Positions 1 through 5,962 are shown, counted from the first letter of the stretch. The stretch: 21,142 nucleotides of DNA from Colivivens sp964537205 (GCA_964537205.1 CAZHZH010000047.1:1-21142); one strand, 5' to 3'. The notes: generated from the letters alone by a model not told the origin. Made by a program: numbers and translations.

Positions 1-120
1 CTTTGTTATTTCCCCAACTTACAAGGAATGTAAGGTCATTCATAAGATTTTCTTGTCTAAAAAATCATGCAACGACCCATTGCAATGAATACAATTTTGA
101 ACTTAAGTTTACTTTATACG

Positions 121-158
121 AAAAAAGCGTGGGTCGCTGTACTGTTGCCCGTCCCACG
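121..158 (-). terminator. Rho-independent terminator of the left RNA
   Basis: On the minus strand CGTGGG (153-158) pairs with CCCACG (128-133) across a 19-base loop and is followed directly by C and six Us (127, 121-126). The 3' arm can instead pair with an upstream GCGTGGG (209-215), so two exclusive helices are possible. Confidence 0.55.
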
Positions 159-358
159 ATTGGAGGCTCTTGCATTGCCCATTGCCGTCAGAACGAGCAA
201 CGCAGAAGCCCACGCCGATATGATATACTATACACCCATACCCTATACCATTATACAATAATGGCATACGCTTATAGGCAGATGTATACACATCTACAAG
301 GCATCTACTGTTGCTTTGTTCTATGACGGCAATTGAAAGGTTGCAAGATTTCCAATCG
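157..358. repeat. Large imperfect inverted repeat
   Basis: The arms 157-205 and 308-358 are reverse complements over about 50 bases with a few mismatches and small gaps. Shared blocks include the outer CGATTGGA/TCCAATCG pair and the inner GCCGTCA/TGACGGC pair. About 100 bases lie between, containing two further small perfect hairpins. It is interpreted as the main helix of the RNA candidate on the minus strand. An insertion element is less likely because no target duplication or ORF is visible. Confidence 0.6.
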
Positions 359-446
359 TCAAGAACAAGCGTTAGTAAACGCTTTCCCATATATGCCCCA
401 TCCTTCGGGCTTCCACTAAAGCGTCCACCTTTCGGAAAGGATGCTG

Positions 447-454
447 CAAAGGTA
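447..454 (-). promoter_or_regulatory. Bacteroidota-type -7 promoter element
   Basis: The minus strand reads TACCTTTG, matching the TAnnTTTG -7 consensus of the Bacteroidota primary sigma factor. A clear -33 box at the expected spacing is not obvious. It lies just downstream of the susD-operon terminator (501-542), as expected for a separate transcription unit reading into the structured region 121-441. Confidence 0.5.
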
Positions 455-500
455 CTAAGTTTTTGTCAACATAAGAACATATTTACCAAGAAAATAAAAA

Positions 501-542
501 AACTCACACAATCTATTCTGAGAGAATGCGATTGTGTGAGTT
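501..542 (-). terminator. Strong Rho-independent terminator after the susD operon
   Basis: A perfect 13-bp inverted repeat (501-513 with 530-542) encloses a second 5-bp stem (515-519 with 523-527) with a GAG loop. On the minus strand it is followed by a T-run ending in TTTTTATTTTC. It lies about 190 bases beyond the stop codon of the SusD-like gene and is the natural end of that leftward operon. Confidence 0.85.
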
Positions 543-712
543 GTCACATTTGCTAATAGCGAACGTTATTGCCTTGCTCTCGCAATTCGCGGAGGATTCC
601 TTCACGACTCTTGTGACGAATGCAAACAATACTTGACCCGTTTCTTACTTTCGCTTTTCCACATAACTACTGATTTTACGAATCAACTTTTTAGGGTAAG
701 ACAATGTCGATT

Positions 713-758
713 AATTATAAAAAGAAAACTATTCGTTGTCATCATCCGCAGTTATCAA
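713..758 (-). repeat. susD 3'-end repeat, copy 1 (inside intact gene)
   Basis: These 46 bases cover the last codons and stop of the SusD-like gene plus the bases just after it. They recur at 3999-4044 with four differences, all transitions. Both copies encode a protein end of the form ADDDNE followed by the stop codon TAG. Confidence 0.85.
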
Positions 759-2294
759 CGGATTGTTCTGTATCTCACTGGCAGGAATATGAAATATCAT
801 ACGATAGTCACGTGCAGAATACGTAACAGCGTCGAAGTTGACAAGGTCTGCCGCATGATTTGTACTTGTAGAACGATCAATGGTTTCACCACGGCGTTTT
901 GCATCAAACAAGCGGTCTCCTTCCAACCAAGTATCTATACGTTTTTGTAAACAGATTTCGTCATATAACTCCTCACCGCTTTTATTGCACGAATAGCCTG
1001 GTATGCGGGTAGCCATGACAGTGTTCAGCATTTCTCTTGCCAACTGTTCCCTACCAGCCAAATAATAAGCCTCAGCAGCTACGAAATACATTTCGCCACT
1101 TCGGAAGTAAATCATGGCAGAGGTAAATGGGTCGCCGGTTCCTGTCAGGTAGGAGTCTCTGAACTTGTTCTGAACGTACGGCAACAGTCCGTTTTCTTCC
1201 TCATATCCAAAGTCATTCCCTTGCAAATTATAACTTTCATTATAACCAAACCACTGTTTGCGAATGTCATTGGCTGCAATTTTGTTATATAGGTCGGAAG
1301 CTATAAGTTTATGATAGCCTATTCCGGCATAACCAGGCATGTATGAGTCTATGTGAGAGAACAGTGAAGCAAAATATCCCGTTGTTTCTGATGTAACATT
1401 GTAGCCCCAGATTACTTCTGGCATACTCAGTGAATTGAACCCGCCCAACATATCACTATTTGAATTCAAAGATGCGCTTTCTGCGGCTATCTTCGCATAT
1501 TTTGCCGCATTCTCATAGTCGCCCGTAAACATCAGGACATTGGCGTAGATGGCGGCGGCGGCATATTCGGACATACCAATCTTTCCGTAGTGAAAACCTT
1601 CGCCCTGCAAACAATCATACCCCATCTGAATATCAGACAGTATCTGAGCGTATATTTCTTTGACGCTCACACGCTCCTGACGGTCAGCCTCATCCGTCTT
1701 CAATGGCACACCAGGCCTGTCGGCCGCCACACTGTAAGGATGTTGCCACAGGTTGATTAGCCAGAAATAGCAATAAGCACGCAGGGAATAAGCTTCTCCC
1801 AACATGATTTTAGCCTTTTTGCTGCTCGGTTTTTCGCCTTCAGCTACTTTCAACATTGCAATAACTATGTTTGTGCTGTCTATTACGCTATACAACTGAT
1901 TCCAAGTGCTTGATGTACGACGGTAGTTACCCAACCTATTGTCAAGTTGATAGTCATAACAGAAATAATGAGAATCTCTGTGATATGCTACATCTTCACA
2001 CCACAAGTCTGACATCAGTTTAATAGCAGGAAAACCGAAATCGTCATGGGATTTCATATTTTCTCCTCCACAATAAAAGTTTGTATACGCACCTGTTACA
2101 TAATCTAAAACCTGAGACAAATTGTCATCAATATTAGTCCTACTTGACTCATACGCCACGATACTATCAATATTCAAGTAGGAATTATTCCTGATTGTGC
2201 CGTCATTCAAATACACTTTCACACCTTGCGCATCAATCTCCAAAGCTGATGCAAATGTAAGCATTAATACCGTTATTATTTTCGCTGCTTTCAT
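729..2294 (-). CDS. SusD/RagB-family protein with an atypical N terminus
   Basis: The 521-residue product has the features of SusD-type glycan-binding proteins, which normally sit on the outer surface beside a SusC TonB-dependent transporter. The helical core starts near residue 55; the TPR-like middle includes LGEAYSLRAYCYFWLINLW, and the C terminus has the usual IPxSEIQNNP pattern. The first 22 residues are a signal peptide but lack a lipobox cysteine; the first Cys is near residue 74. Residues about 24-50 instead form a VYLNDGT...IDSI module also found in the FISUMP protein upstream. The ATG overlaps the TGA of the preceding gene (ATGA, 2291-2294), implying translational coupling. No SusC gene is in the window, so the ligand and partner are unknown. 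The family assignment is firm; the outer-membrane role is inferred. Confidence 0.88.
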   Translation of the reverse strand: MKAAKIITVLMLTFASALEIDAQGVKVYLNDGTIRNNSYLNIDSIVAYESSRTNIDDNLSQVLDYVTGAYTNFYCGGENMKSHDDFGFPAIKLMSDLWCEDVAYHRDSHYFCYDYQLDNRLGNYRRTSSTWNQLYSVIDSTNIVIAMLKVAEGEKPSSKKAKIMLGEAYSLRAYCYFWLINLWQHPYSVAADRPGVPLKTDEADRQERVSVKEIYAQILSDIQMGYDCLQGEGFHYGKIGMSEYAAAAIYANVLMFTGDYENAAKYAKIAAESASLNSNSDMLGGFNSLSMPEVIWGYNVTSETTGYFASLFSHIDSYMPGYAGIGYHKLIASDLYNKIAANDIRKQWFGYNESYNLQGNDFGYEEENGLLPYVQNKFRDSYLTGTGDPFTSAMIYFRSGEMYFVAAEAYYLAGREQLAREMLNTVMATRIPGYSCNKSGEELYDEICLQKRIDTWLEGDRLFDAKRRGETIDRSTSTNHAADLVNFDAVTYSARDYRMIFHIPASEIQNNPLITADDDNE

Positions 2295-2313
2295 TTCTTC
2301 AATATTTTATATG
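2145..2313 (-). repeat. Duplicated leader and signal-peptide module, copy A
   Basis: This 169-base stretch spans the bases just upstream of the ATG, the signal peptide and the first ~50 codons of the SusD-like gene. It aligns without gaps to 3475-3643 at the start of the FISUMP gene, roughly three quarters identical by eye. The stretch around the start codon, GCTTTCATTTCTTCAATATT on the plus strand, is identical in both. Confidence 0.75.
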
Positions 2314-2797
2314 TTATGTTTCCCGCTTTGATTATATAAACTCCTTTTGTCCAACCTGACATGGAAATTGAGGAATGTCCCTGAGTGTCCGCACGTCTGT
2401 TTGCCACCAACTTTCCGTCTACTGTATAAACAGATATGGCAGCATTAGGACAAAAGCCTCCGAACGACAGGCCGTTGTCTGATACTTGCATTGTTCCGTT
2501 ATCATCCTTGCGCAAGAACCGAATGGCCGTGCTTGACTGTTCATCTGCTTCCAACGTATATTTGTGAATTATCGACAAGGAGAATGTAATTTCCTTGCTT
2601 GATGTCTTGCATGTGATTACGTCATTTTCCATGTCATACGTCAGTACCGGATGTTCATCCAACGGTATGGACGTGGCAGAGCTATCATTGCCCCACAACG
2701 TAAGGTACTTGATGTCAGACGGAACTAATTCTGCTTCTATTGCATTAGCACACATTCCTGTCAGTGACATCATGCAAACAAATAAAAATCCCTTCAT
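2291..2797 (-). CDS. Small secreted protein with T9SS-like C-terminal tail
   Basis: The 168-residue protein has a signal peptide (about 1-20, ending in CANA) and a short middle segment (PVLTYDMEND ... SIIHKYTLEADE). Its last ~55 residues, including VYTVDGKLV and GVYIIKAGNITYKILKK, resemble the Por_Secre_tail type A sorting domain of the type IX secretion system, which exports proteins to the cell surface. Almost nothing remains besides the signal, the middle segment and the tail. I recognise no enzymatic domain. It is the middle gene of the three-gene operon; its stop codon overlaps the susD start by four bases. It starts 98 bases after the FISUMP stop with no -7 box between, so it is probably co-transcribed with it. 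A degenerate surface protein or an anchor partner for its neighbours are both possible. Confidence 0.8.
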   Translation of the reverse strand: MKGFLFVCMMSLTGMCANAIEAELVPSDIKYLTLWGNDSSATSIPLDEHPVLTYDMENDVITCKTSSKEITFSLSIIHKYTLEADEQSSTAIRFLRKDDNGTMQVSDNGLSFGGFCPNAAISVYTVDGKLVANRRADTQGHSSISMSGWTKGVYIIKAGNITYKILKK

Positions 2798-2895
2798 ACA
2801 TTATACCCTTAATTCGTGTCGGGCGCAACTTTTAATCATTATATTGGTTGTTTTAAGCTGTACCGCCTCCTCCCGAGAAGAAGGGTATGACAAGT

Positions 2896-3624
2896 TCATG
2901 GGCGGACAGGACGGACACTTTGACCATGACTGCGGAAGTAGCCGTCCCATTCGTAATTGACCGAATAGAAGCACAAGTAGTAGGCGGCGTATGGTTCCGA
3001 AGCAAAGAGCGAACTCGACCAATAGAAGCCATCCGTTCCTGCATCAAAGAGACTCGTTCCGTAGCGATAGCCCGCAGCAGGTAGGAATATGGAATTACCA
3101 TTAGGACCGACTACCTCGTAACCGTTCTTGCCACTCATTGTAGTCCAAGTCCATGTGCATTTATCTATTAGCTCCTGTATCTCGTCAATAGTCGGTAGGC
3201 GCCAAGGAGAACCAAGAGCTACTATGGCCGCATCATCTTCAGGGTCAAGAACCGTCTTTCCATCTGTGTCGTTATATTTACTCCATGAATCTCCCAATGC
3301 ATCTTGGCAATAAGGAGAGGTTGACCACGTGTAGTTCCATGAACCGCCGGTGCGTGGTTTAATCTCTCCCCAAGCATAGTAGTTGCCGTACTCCTCTGGG
3401 CTTGAAGCACCGAGATTGCACGTTGCCCACTTCACGCTCAAGCCAAGGTCTACGTAATAAACTTTTGCCTTATTCGACTCATATCCAATGATACTGTCCA
3501 ACTCCAAATAAGAAAAGTCTTTGACTGTGCCGTCTTTCAAATATACTTTTATACCTTGTGCACCAATCTCTGATACTGATGCAAGCATAAGCATCAATGT
3601 CGCAATTAATTTCGTTGCTTTCAT
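2896..3624 (-). CDS. Secreted FISUMP-domain protein
   Basis: The 242-residue protein has a signal peptide (about 1-22) and an IKVYLKDGT...LDSI module (24-50). A FISUMP-type domain (Fibrobacter succinogenes major paralogous domain) fills the rest. Recognisable signatures are YVDLGLSVKWATCNLGA, YYAWGE, WRLPT near the middle, FLPAAGYR, FYWSSS and the terminal SVRPVRP. The domain is common in surface proteins of gut Bacteroidota and has a C-type-lectin-like pattern; its ligand is not known to me. The ATG at 3624 is shared in context with the SusD-like gene through a duplicated leader. It is the first gene of the operon and lies behind the structured leader at 3661-3965. No sorting tail or lipobox is visible. 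Confidence 0.85.
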   Translation of the reverse strand: MKATKLIATLMLMLASVSEIGAQGIKVYLKDGTVKDFSYLELDSIIGYESNKAKVYYVDLGLSVKWATCNLGASSPEEYGNYYAWGEIKPRTGGSWNYTWSTSPYCQDALGDSWSKYNDTDGKTVLDPEDDAAIVALGSPWRLPTIDEIQELIDKCTWTWTTMSGKNGYEVVGPNGNSIFLPAAGYRYGTSLFDAGTDGFYWSSSLFASEPYAAYYLCFYSVNYEWDGYFRSHGQSVRPVRP

Positions 3625-3643
3625 TTCTTCAATATTATATACG
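3475..3643 (-). repeat. Duplicated leader and signal-peptide module, copy B
   Basis: This is the second copy of the 169-base module described at 2145-2313, here giving the FISUMP gene its start region, signal peptide and VYLKDGT/LDSI segment. Colinear similarity across both coding and untranslated parts indicates DNA duplication rather than convergence. Confidence 0.75.
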
Positions 3644-3660
3644 TTTATGGTTTCTTCACA

Positions 3661-3965
3661 TAAAAAGGCGTGTAACCACTCGAATGCCGTTCCATTTTCG
3701 GGTTACCGCCAAGTGACCTTTTCCACAACAAGCGACGAGTGGCTCACGCCTTATATGCATGAACTTCCATCTGCCTGTTCTCGTGGAATGAATATTGGCG
3801 GTATTAGAAAACGGGAGAACAAGAGCCAAATAGTTTTTATTAATATGTTTCAGAGCGGGAATAACGCTCTGGCATCAGTGCCATGCACCATGCCCCAATA
3901 GTTTCTGTCCGTAGTATACTGTCTGTTTCTTAACTCAAGTATTAAAGGGTTCAACAATAGTTATC
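3661..3965 (-). ncRNA. Structured leader RNA or sRNA upstream of the FISUMP operon
   Basis: About 300 bases between a well-formed promoter (3971-4000) and the operon's first ATG contain no plausible protein. By eye the minus-strand RNA has a GGCACTGATGCC hairpin, an AGAGCG/CGCTCT hairpin with a 7-base loop, a TTGTTCTC/GAGAACA pairing, and a long closing stem ending in a U-tract (3662-3752). The U-tract ends about 38 bases before the start codon at 3624, with no second -7 box in between. Expression of the operon therefore seems to require read-through, as in an attenuator or riboswitch. An independent sRNA that merely precedes the operon is the alternative. The ORF on the opposite strand here is treated as spurious. 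Confidence 0.5.
3662..3752 (-). terminator. Terminator-like stem before the FISUMP gene
   Basis: On the minus strand AAGGCGTG and CCACTCG (3736-3752) pair with CGAGTGG and CACGCCTT (3665-3682), interrupted only by a 2/3-base internal loop, and are followed by TTTTT then ATG. The enclosed ~53 bases can fold further (GGT...ACC blocks). The long enclosed loop is unusual for a simple terminator and more like the closing helix of a structured RNA that doubles as a terminator. Confidence 0.6.
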
Positions 3966-3970
3966 GACCA

Positions 3971-4000
3971 CAAAGATAGGAATTATTCTGCACTTGGCAA
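3971..4000 (-). promoter_or_regulatory. Promoter of the FISUMP-susD operon or leader RNA
   Basis: The minus strand carries TATCTTTG (3971-3978), matching TAnnTTTG, with a TTG (3998-4000) exactly 19 bases upstream, the expected -33 spacing for Bacteroidota. The start of transcription is expected near 3965. The -33 bases lie at the edge of the duplicated susD 3' end. Confidence 0.7.
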
Positions 4001-4044
4001 TCATAAAAAGGAAACTATTCGTTGTCATCATCTGCAATTATCAA
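3999..4044 (-). pseudogene. Remnant of a second susD 3' end (repeat copy 2)
   Basis: These 46 bases match 713-758 with four transitions. On the minus strand they encode a tail LIIADDDNE followed by a stop (4015-4017). Upstream of it (higher coordinates) the sequence immediately stops resembling susD, so only the end of a gene remains. It marks a deletion or recombination junction near 4044. Confidence 0.75.
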
Positions 4045-4190
4045 TACCTGGCTCCGACAGCAGGTGGCAACACAGTGATGAAATCAACAACGGTACCTTA
4101 TTTTCAGTTGGATACCGCAGCTTGCTTCCAGGCGAATATGTATTCGAGGCACAGGCAATAGCGCAGCTTATTGTTTATGAATTCTTTTGA
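4045..4190 (+). pseudogene. Fragment resembling a Y_Y_Y sensor domain
   Basis: In one plus-strand frame the translation runs IPGSDSRWQH, SDEINNGTLF, SVGYRSLLPG, EYVFEAQAIAQ, then a short unrelated tail and a stop at 4188-4190. This fits the Y_Y_Y domain pattern (GxDxxW ... YxxLxPGxYxFxxxA), which lies next to the membrane in hybrid two-component and related regulators of polysaccharide-utilisation loci. There is no start codon or upstream domain; the fragment begins exactly where the susD remnant ends. It is probably debris of a regulator that once stood beside a susD gene. The family call is by motif pattern only. The stretch from 4191 to 4303 holds nothing I recognise. Confidence 0.5.
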
Positions 4191-4303
4191 GCCAATCAAC
4201 CGCTTAATGCAAGGTCTGCAAGGTGTAAGATGTGTAAGGTTGTGCGTTTCGGGGCATAAGATACCTATTCAGCCTACGAAGAGACTTATTTTGATGCTCG
4301 TCA

Positions 4304-4849
4304 CTATGGCTGGAAGAAACTGAAGTTGACGGATCCGTAGTTGCGGTGGTCTATGAAATGAGGGTTACCAGAGAAGTCGTAGTTTTTGCCGTGTTCGAGT
4401 ATGAACAGTCCGTCGTCGGTTAGCAGGCGTGAGCCTGGTGAGAATATGAGGCTTGGAATGTCAGCAAGGTTTTCGAGTGTATATGGGGGGTCGGCAAAAA
4501 TAATGTCGTAAGGACCGGCCCCACTCTTTATGAACTTGAATACATCGGCATGCAACGGCAGCCAGTTTTTGTCGCCCAGGCTTTGGCTGATTCTCTTTAT
4601 GAACCGGTGATGGTCATAGTCTTTCTCCACCGAAACTACCTTGCCGCAACCTCTCGACAGCAGTTCGAGCGATATGCTGCCCGTTCCAGAGAACAAGTCA
4701 AGGGCTGTGGGTGCCGAATCGAAGTCGACATACACATTTTGCAAGATATTGAAGAGTCCTTCTTTTGCAAAATCAGTGGTAGGACGCGCCTTGAACGTAT
4801 GCGGCACATCATATCGTTTTCCCTTGTATTTTCCAGCTACTACACGCAT
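4304..4849 (-). CDS. rsmD: 16S rRNA (guanine(966)-N2)-methyltransferase
   Basis: RsmD methylates G966 of 16S rRNA in the 30S subunit using S-adenosylmethionine. From the ATG at 4849 the protein is 181 residues, close to the family's usual length, and begins MRVVAGKYKG, the family's typical opening. Visible motifs are RPTTDFAKEGLFNIL, the SAM-binding ALDLFSGTGSISLE, the acidic VEKD, and the catalytic FADPPY. A longer reading from a TTG at 4879 is possible but would start inside the loop of a hairpin (4861-4897) and adds residues the family lacks, so the ATG is preferred. That leaves no room for a normal ribosome binding site between hairpin and start. It lies downstream of the unknown gene at 5040-5726 on the same strand. 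Confidence 0.93.
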   Translation of the reverse strand: MRVVAGKYKGKRYDVPHTFKARPTTDFAKEGLFNILQNVYVDFDSAPTALDLFSGTGSISLELLSRGCGKVVSVEKDYDHHRFIKRISQSLGDKNWLPLHADVFKFIKSGAGPYDIIFADPPYTLENLADIPSLIFSPGSRLLTDDGLFILEHGKNYDFSGNPHFIDHRNYGSVNFSFFQP

Positions 4850-4851
4850 AT

Positions 4852-4897
4852 AAAAACACACAGCCTCCGCGAACGCCAAAGCGTGTCAGGGAGGCTG
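4852..4897. terminator. GC-rich hairpin with T-runs on both sides
   Basis: CAGCCTCC (4861-4868) pairs with GGAGGCTG (4890-4897), and inside it ACGC (4873-4876) pairs with GCGT (4881-4884) across a CAAA loop. The plus strand continues ATTTTCTTTTCG; the minus strand continues TGTGTTTTTA. It could terminate in either direction. On the minus strand it sits only 11 bases before the rsmD ATG, so it may separate rsmD from the upstream gene or attenuate it. Confidence 0.6.
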
Positions 4898-4953
4898 ATT
4901 TTCTTTTCGTTTATCTAATTCCCCATTCAGCCTGCGGCATGACTGGGGACTTC

Positions 4954-5042
4954 GGCTTGCACGATTAGTCGCTTCGCAGATATTCGGCTGCGCCTCGGCA
5001 TAGCTCAAGCGAGCTTGGCTCTGCTCTCGGCTTGCACGATTA
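4954..5042. repeat. Dispersed intergenic repeat, copy I
   Basis: The element proper runs from AGTCGCTTCGCAG (4967-4979) to GGCTTGCACGATTA (5029-5042), 76 bases, with a GC-rich core containing small palindromes such as CAAGCGAGCTTG. A further GGCTTGCACGATTA lies at 4954-4967, directly adjoining. The same end motifs in the same orientation bound copy II at 5763-5894. The last bases of the element supply the stop codon of the gene at 5040-5726. Confidence 0.75.
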
Positions 5043-5726
5043 TTCCCAGTTACCTGCCATCTTGTTTTGCGGATCCTCAAGGTCTCCGATACGCAGTCCG
5101 TACCAGTTACCTTCGGTGTTGTCCGCATTGTCTTCGAACAGGTCGGCGCGGTTCCTGCCTTTTTTCTTCAACTCGTTCTTAAGTTGTTTGATCTTCTTTG
5201 CGTTCATGCCGTCAAGATAATCATCGAGCGATGCGCGGACCTCACAAACCTTGTCGAACTCGTTCGACTTCAAGTTATACGCTTCTGTCTTGCGAAGTTG
5301 GAACTGAGCCCCTTCTTTCCCAACAGGAATGAATTTGAGTGAGTCGGGATTTGAAATTTTCAGTTTCTCAGCGGCTGACTGCCAAACAGTATCGCTGTGG
5401 AATACACCGGCAGCCACGGCATCAGCCTTTGTGGCATAGCTCATTGACAATTCATCGGTCCATACATCCTCATCAATCTTGACGATAGCCCGTCCGTTCT
5501 TAACGAAGTCGATCAGTGAGTCAAGGGTTCCGCAAAACTCACCCGAATGGCTCTTCTTAAACTCGTCCTCTGCGTCACGGATTTGCAACAAGCGGGCAAT
5601 GACAACCTTCTCTCTGTCAGATTTTTCATTGTCGAACGCAATATCACCATAGATACTCATTATGCACGCTCCAGCAAGTCCAAGCACACATAAGACAAGC
5701 AATGAATTGATAACAATTTTCTTCAT
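5040..5726 (-). CDS. Membrane-anchored protein of unknown function
   Basis: I do not recognise a named family for this 228-residue protein. It starts MKKIVINSLLVLCVLGLAG, giving one N-terminal membrane segment (about 4-25), after which the rest would face the periplasm. Residues about 40-75 (ARLLQIRDAEDEFKKSHSGEF followed by CGTLDSLIDFVKNG) look like a conserved helix of Bacteroidota membrane proteins and loosely recall pseudopilin-type anchors, but no prepilin cleavage motif is seen. The C-terminal part is charged and lysine-rich, then acidic. The ATG at 5726 is the only good start. The gene is flanked on both sides by copies of a dispersed repeat; the downstream copy abuts the stop codon. 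It reads toward rsmD and away from the helicase gene. Confidence 0.75.
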   Translation of the reverse strand: MKKIVINSLLVLCVLGLAGACIMSIYGDIAFDNEKSDREKVVIARLLQIRDAEDEFKKSHSGEFCGTLDSLIDFVKNGRAIVKIDEDVWTDELSMSYATKADAVAAGVFHSDTVWQSAAEKLKISNPDSLKFIPVGKEGAQFQLRKTEAYNLKSNEFDKVCEVRASLDDYLDGMNAKKIKQLKNELKKKGRNRADLFEDNADNTEGNWYGLRIGDLEDPQNKMAGNWE

Positions 5727-5762
5727 AATGTAATTTCGTATTTTTATTTTTTGTATATTCGC

Positions 5763-5894
5763 AGTCGCTTCGCAGTTAATCGGTGTAGTGAATGATGGCG
5801 CTTGGAGTCATACTCCCTGCCCGTCATCCCGAAGCCCTTTATGCCTGAGTGGATCTTCATAGCCCGACCCGTAGCACTGTGGCTTGCACGATTA
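5763..5894. repeat. Dispersed intergenic repeat, copy II
   Basis: Bounded by the same AGTCGCTTCGCAG (5763-5775) and GGCTTGCACGATTA (5881-5894) as copy I but with a longer, different core (132 bases in all). The core contains CGTCATCCCGA, GAGTGGATCTTCATAGC and GTAGCACTGTGGC, which recur with nearly the same spacing at 21049-21111. It fills most of the divergent gap between the unknown membrane protein and the helicase. Confidence 0.75.
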
Positions 5895-5962
5895 TTTGTG
5901 GTACAAAAATAACGAATAAAAATGAATTGAGTTTCAACTCAAGCAACTTTTTTGAATTAAAA

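Larger units (their letters stand above)
121..441 (-). ncRNA. Candidate structured non-coding RNA
   Basis: No convincing protein is encoded here; the open frames have random-looking composition. On the minus strand there is a promoter -7 box just upstream (447-454), then about 320 bases rich in nested inverted repeats, then a hairpin followed by six Us (121-158). Helices seen by eye: 399-405 with 437-443 (CATCCTT/AAGGATG), 367-373 with 378-384 (AAGCGTT/AACGCTT), the long imperfect pairing 157-205 with 308-358, 280-285 with 290-295 (AGATGT/ACATCT) and 248-254 with 258-264 (CCATTAT/ATAATGG). Promoter, structured body and terminator together suggest an independently transcribed RNA. It does not carry the hallmark motifs I know for RNase P RNA, tmRNA or SRP RNA. 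It could belong to a known Bacteroidales RNA family that I cannot identify by eye. In bases 1-120 beyond its end I see only a small hairpin (18-34). Confidence 0.5.

Noticed and set aside
3..556. Several overlapping ORFs of 60-107 codons on both strands at the left edge
   Set aside because: Their composition is random-looking, they overlap the large inverted repeat and terminator hairpins, and they show no domain or start context. The region is better explained as structured RNA.
3521..3901. 126-codon plus-strand ORF antisense to the FISUMP leader
   Set aside because: It begins inside the FISUMP gene on the opposite strand and otherwise runs through the hairpins of the leader RNA; no recognisable protein features.
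4886..5128. 80-codon minus-strand ORF downstream of the unknown membrane protein
   Set aside because: It is a translation of the dispersed repeat with some overlap of the real gene in another frame.
5849..5962. N-terminal extension of the helicase to 5849
   Set aside because: It would translate the dispersed repeat; the helicase fold begins properly at the ATG at 5963.
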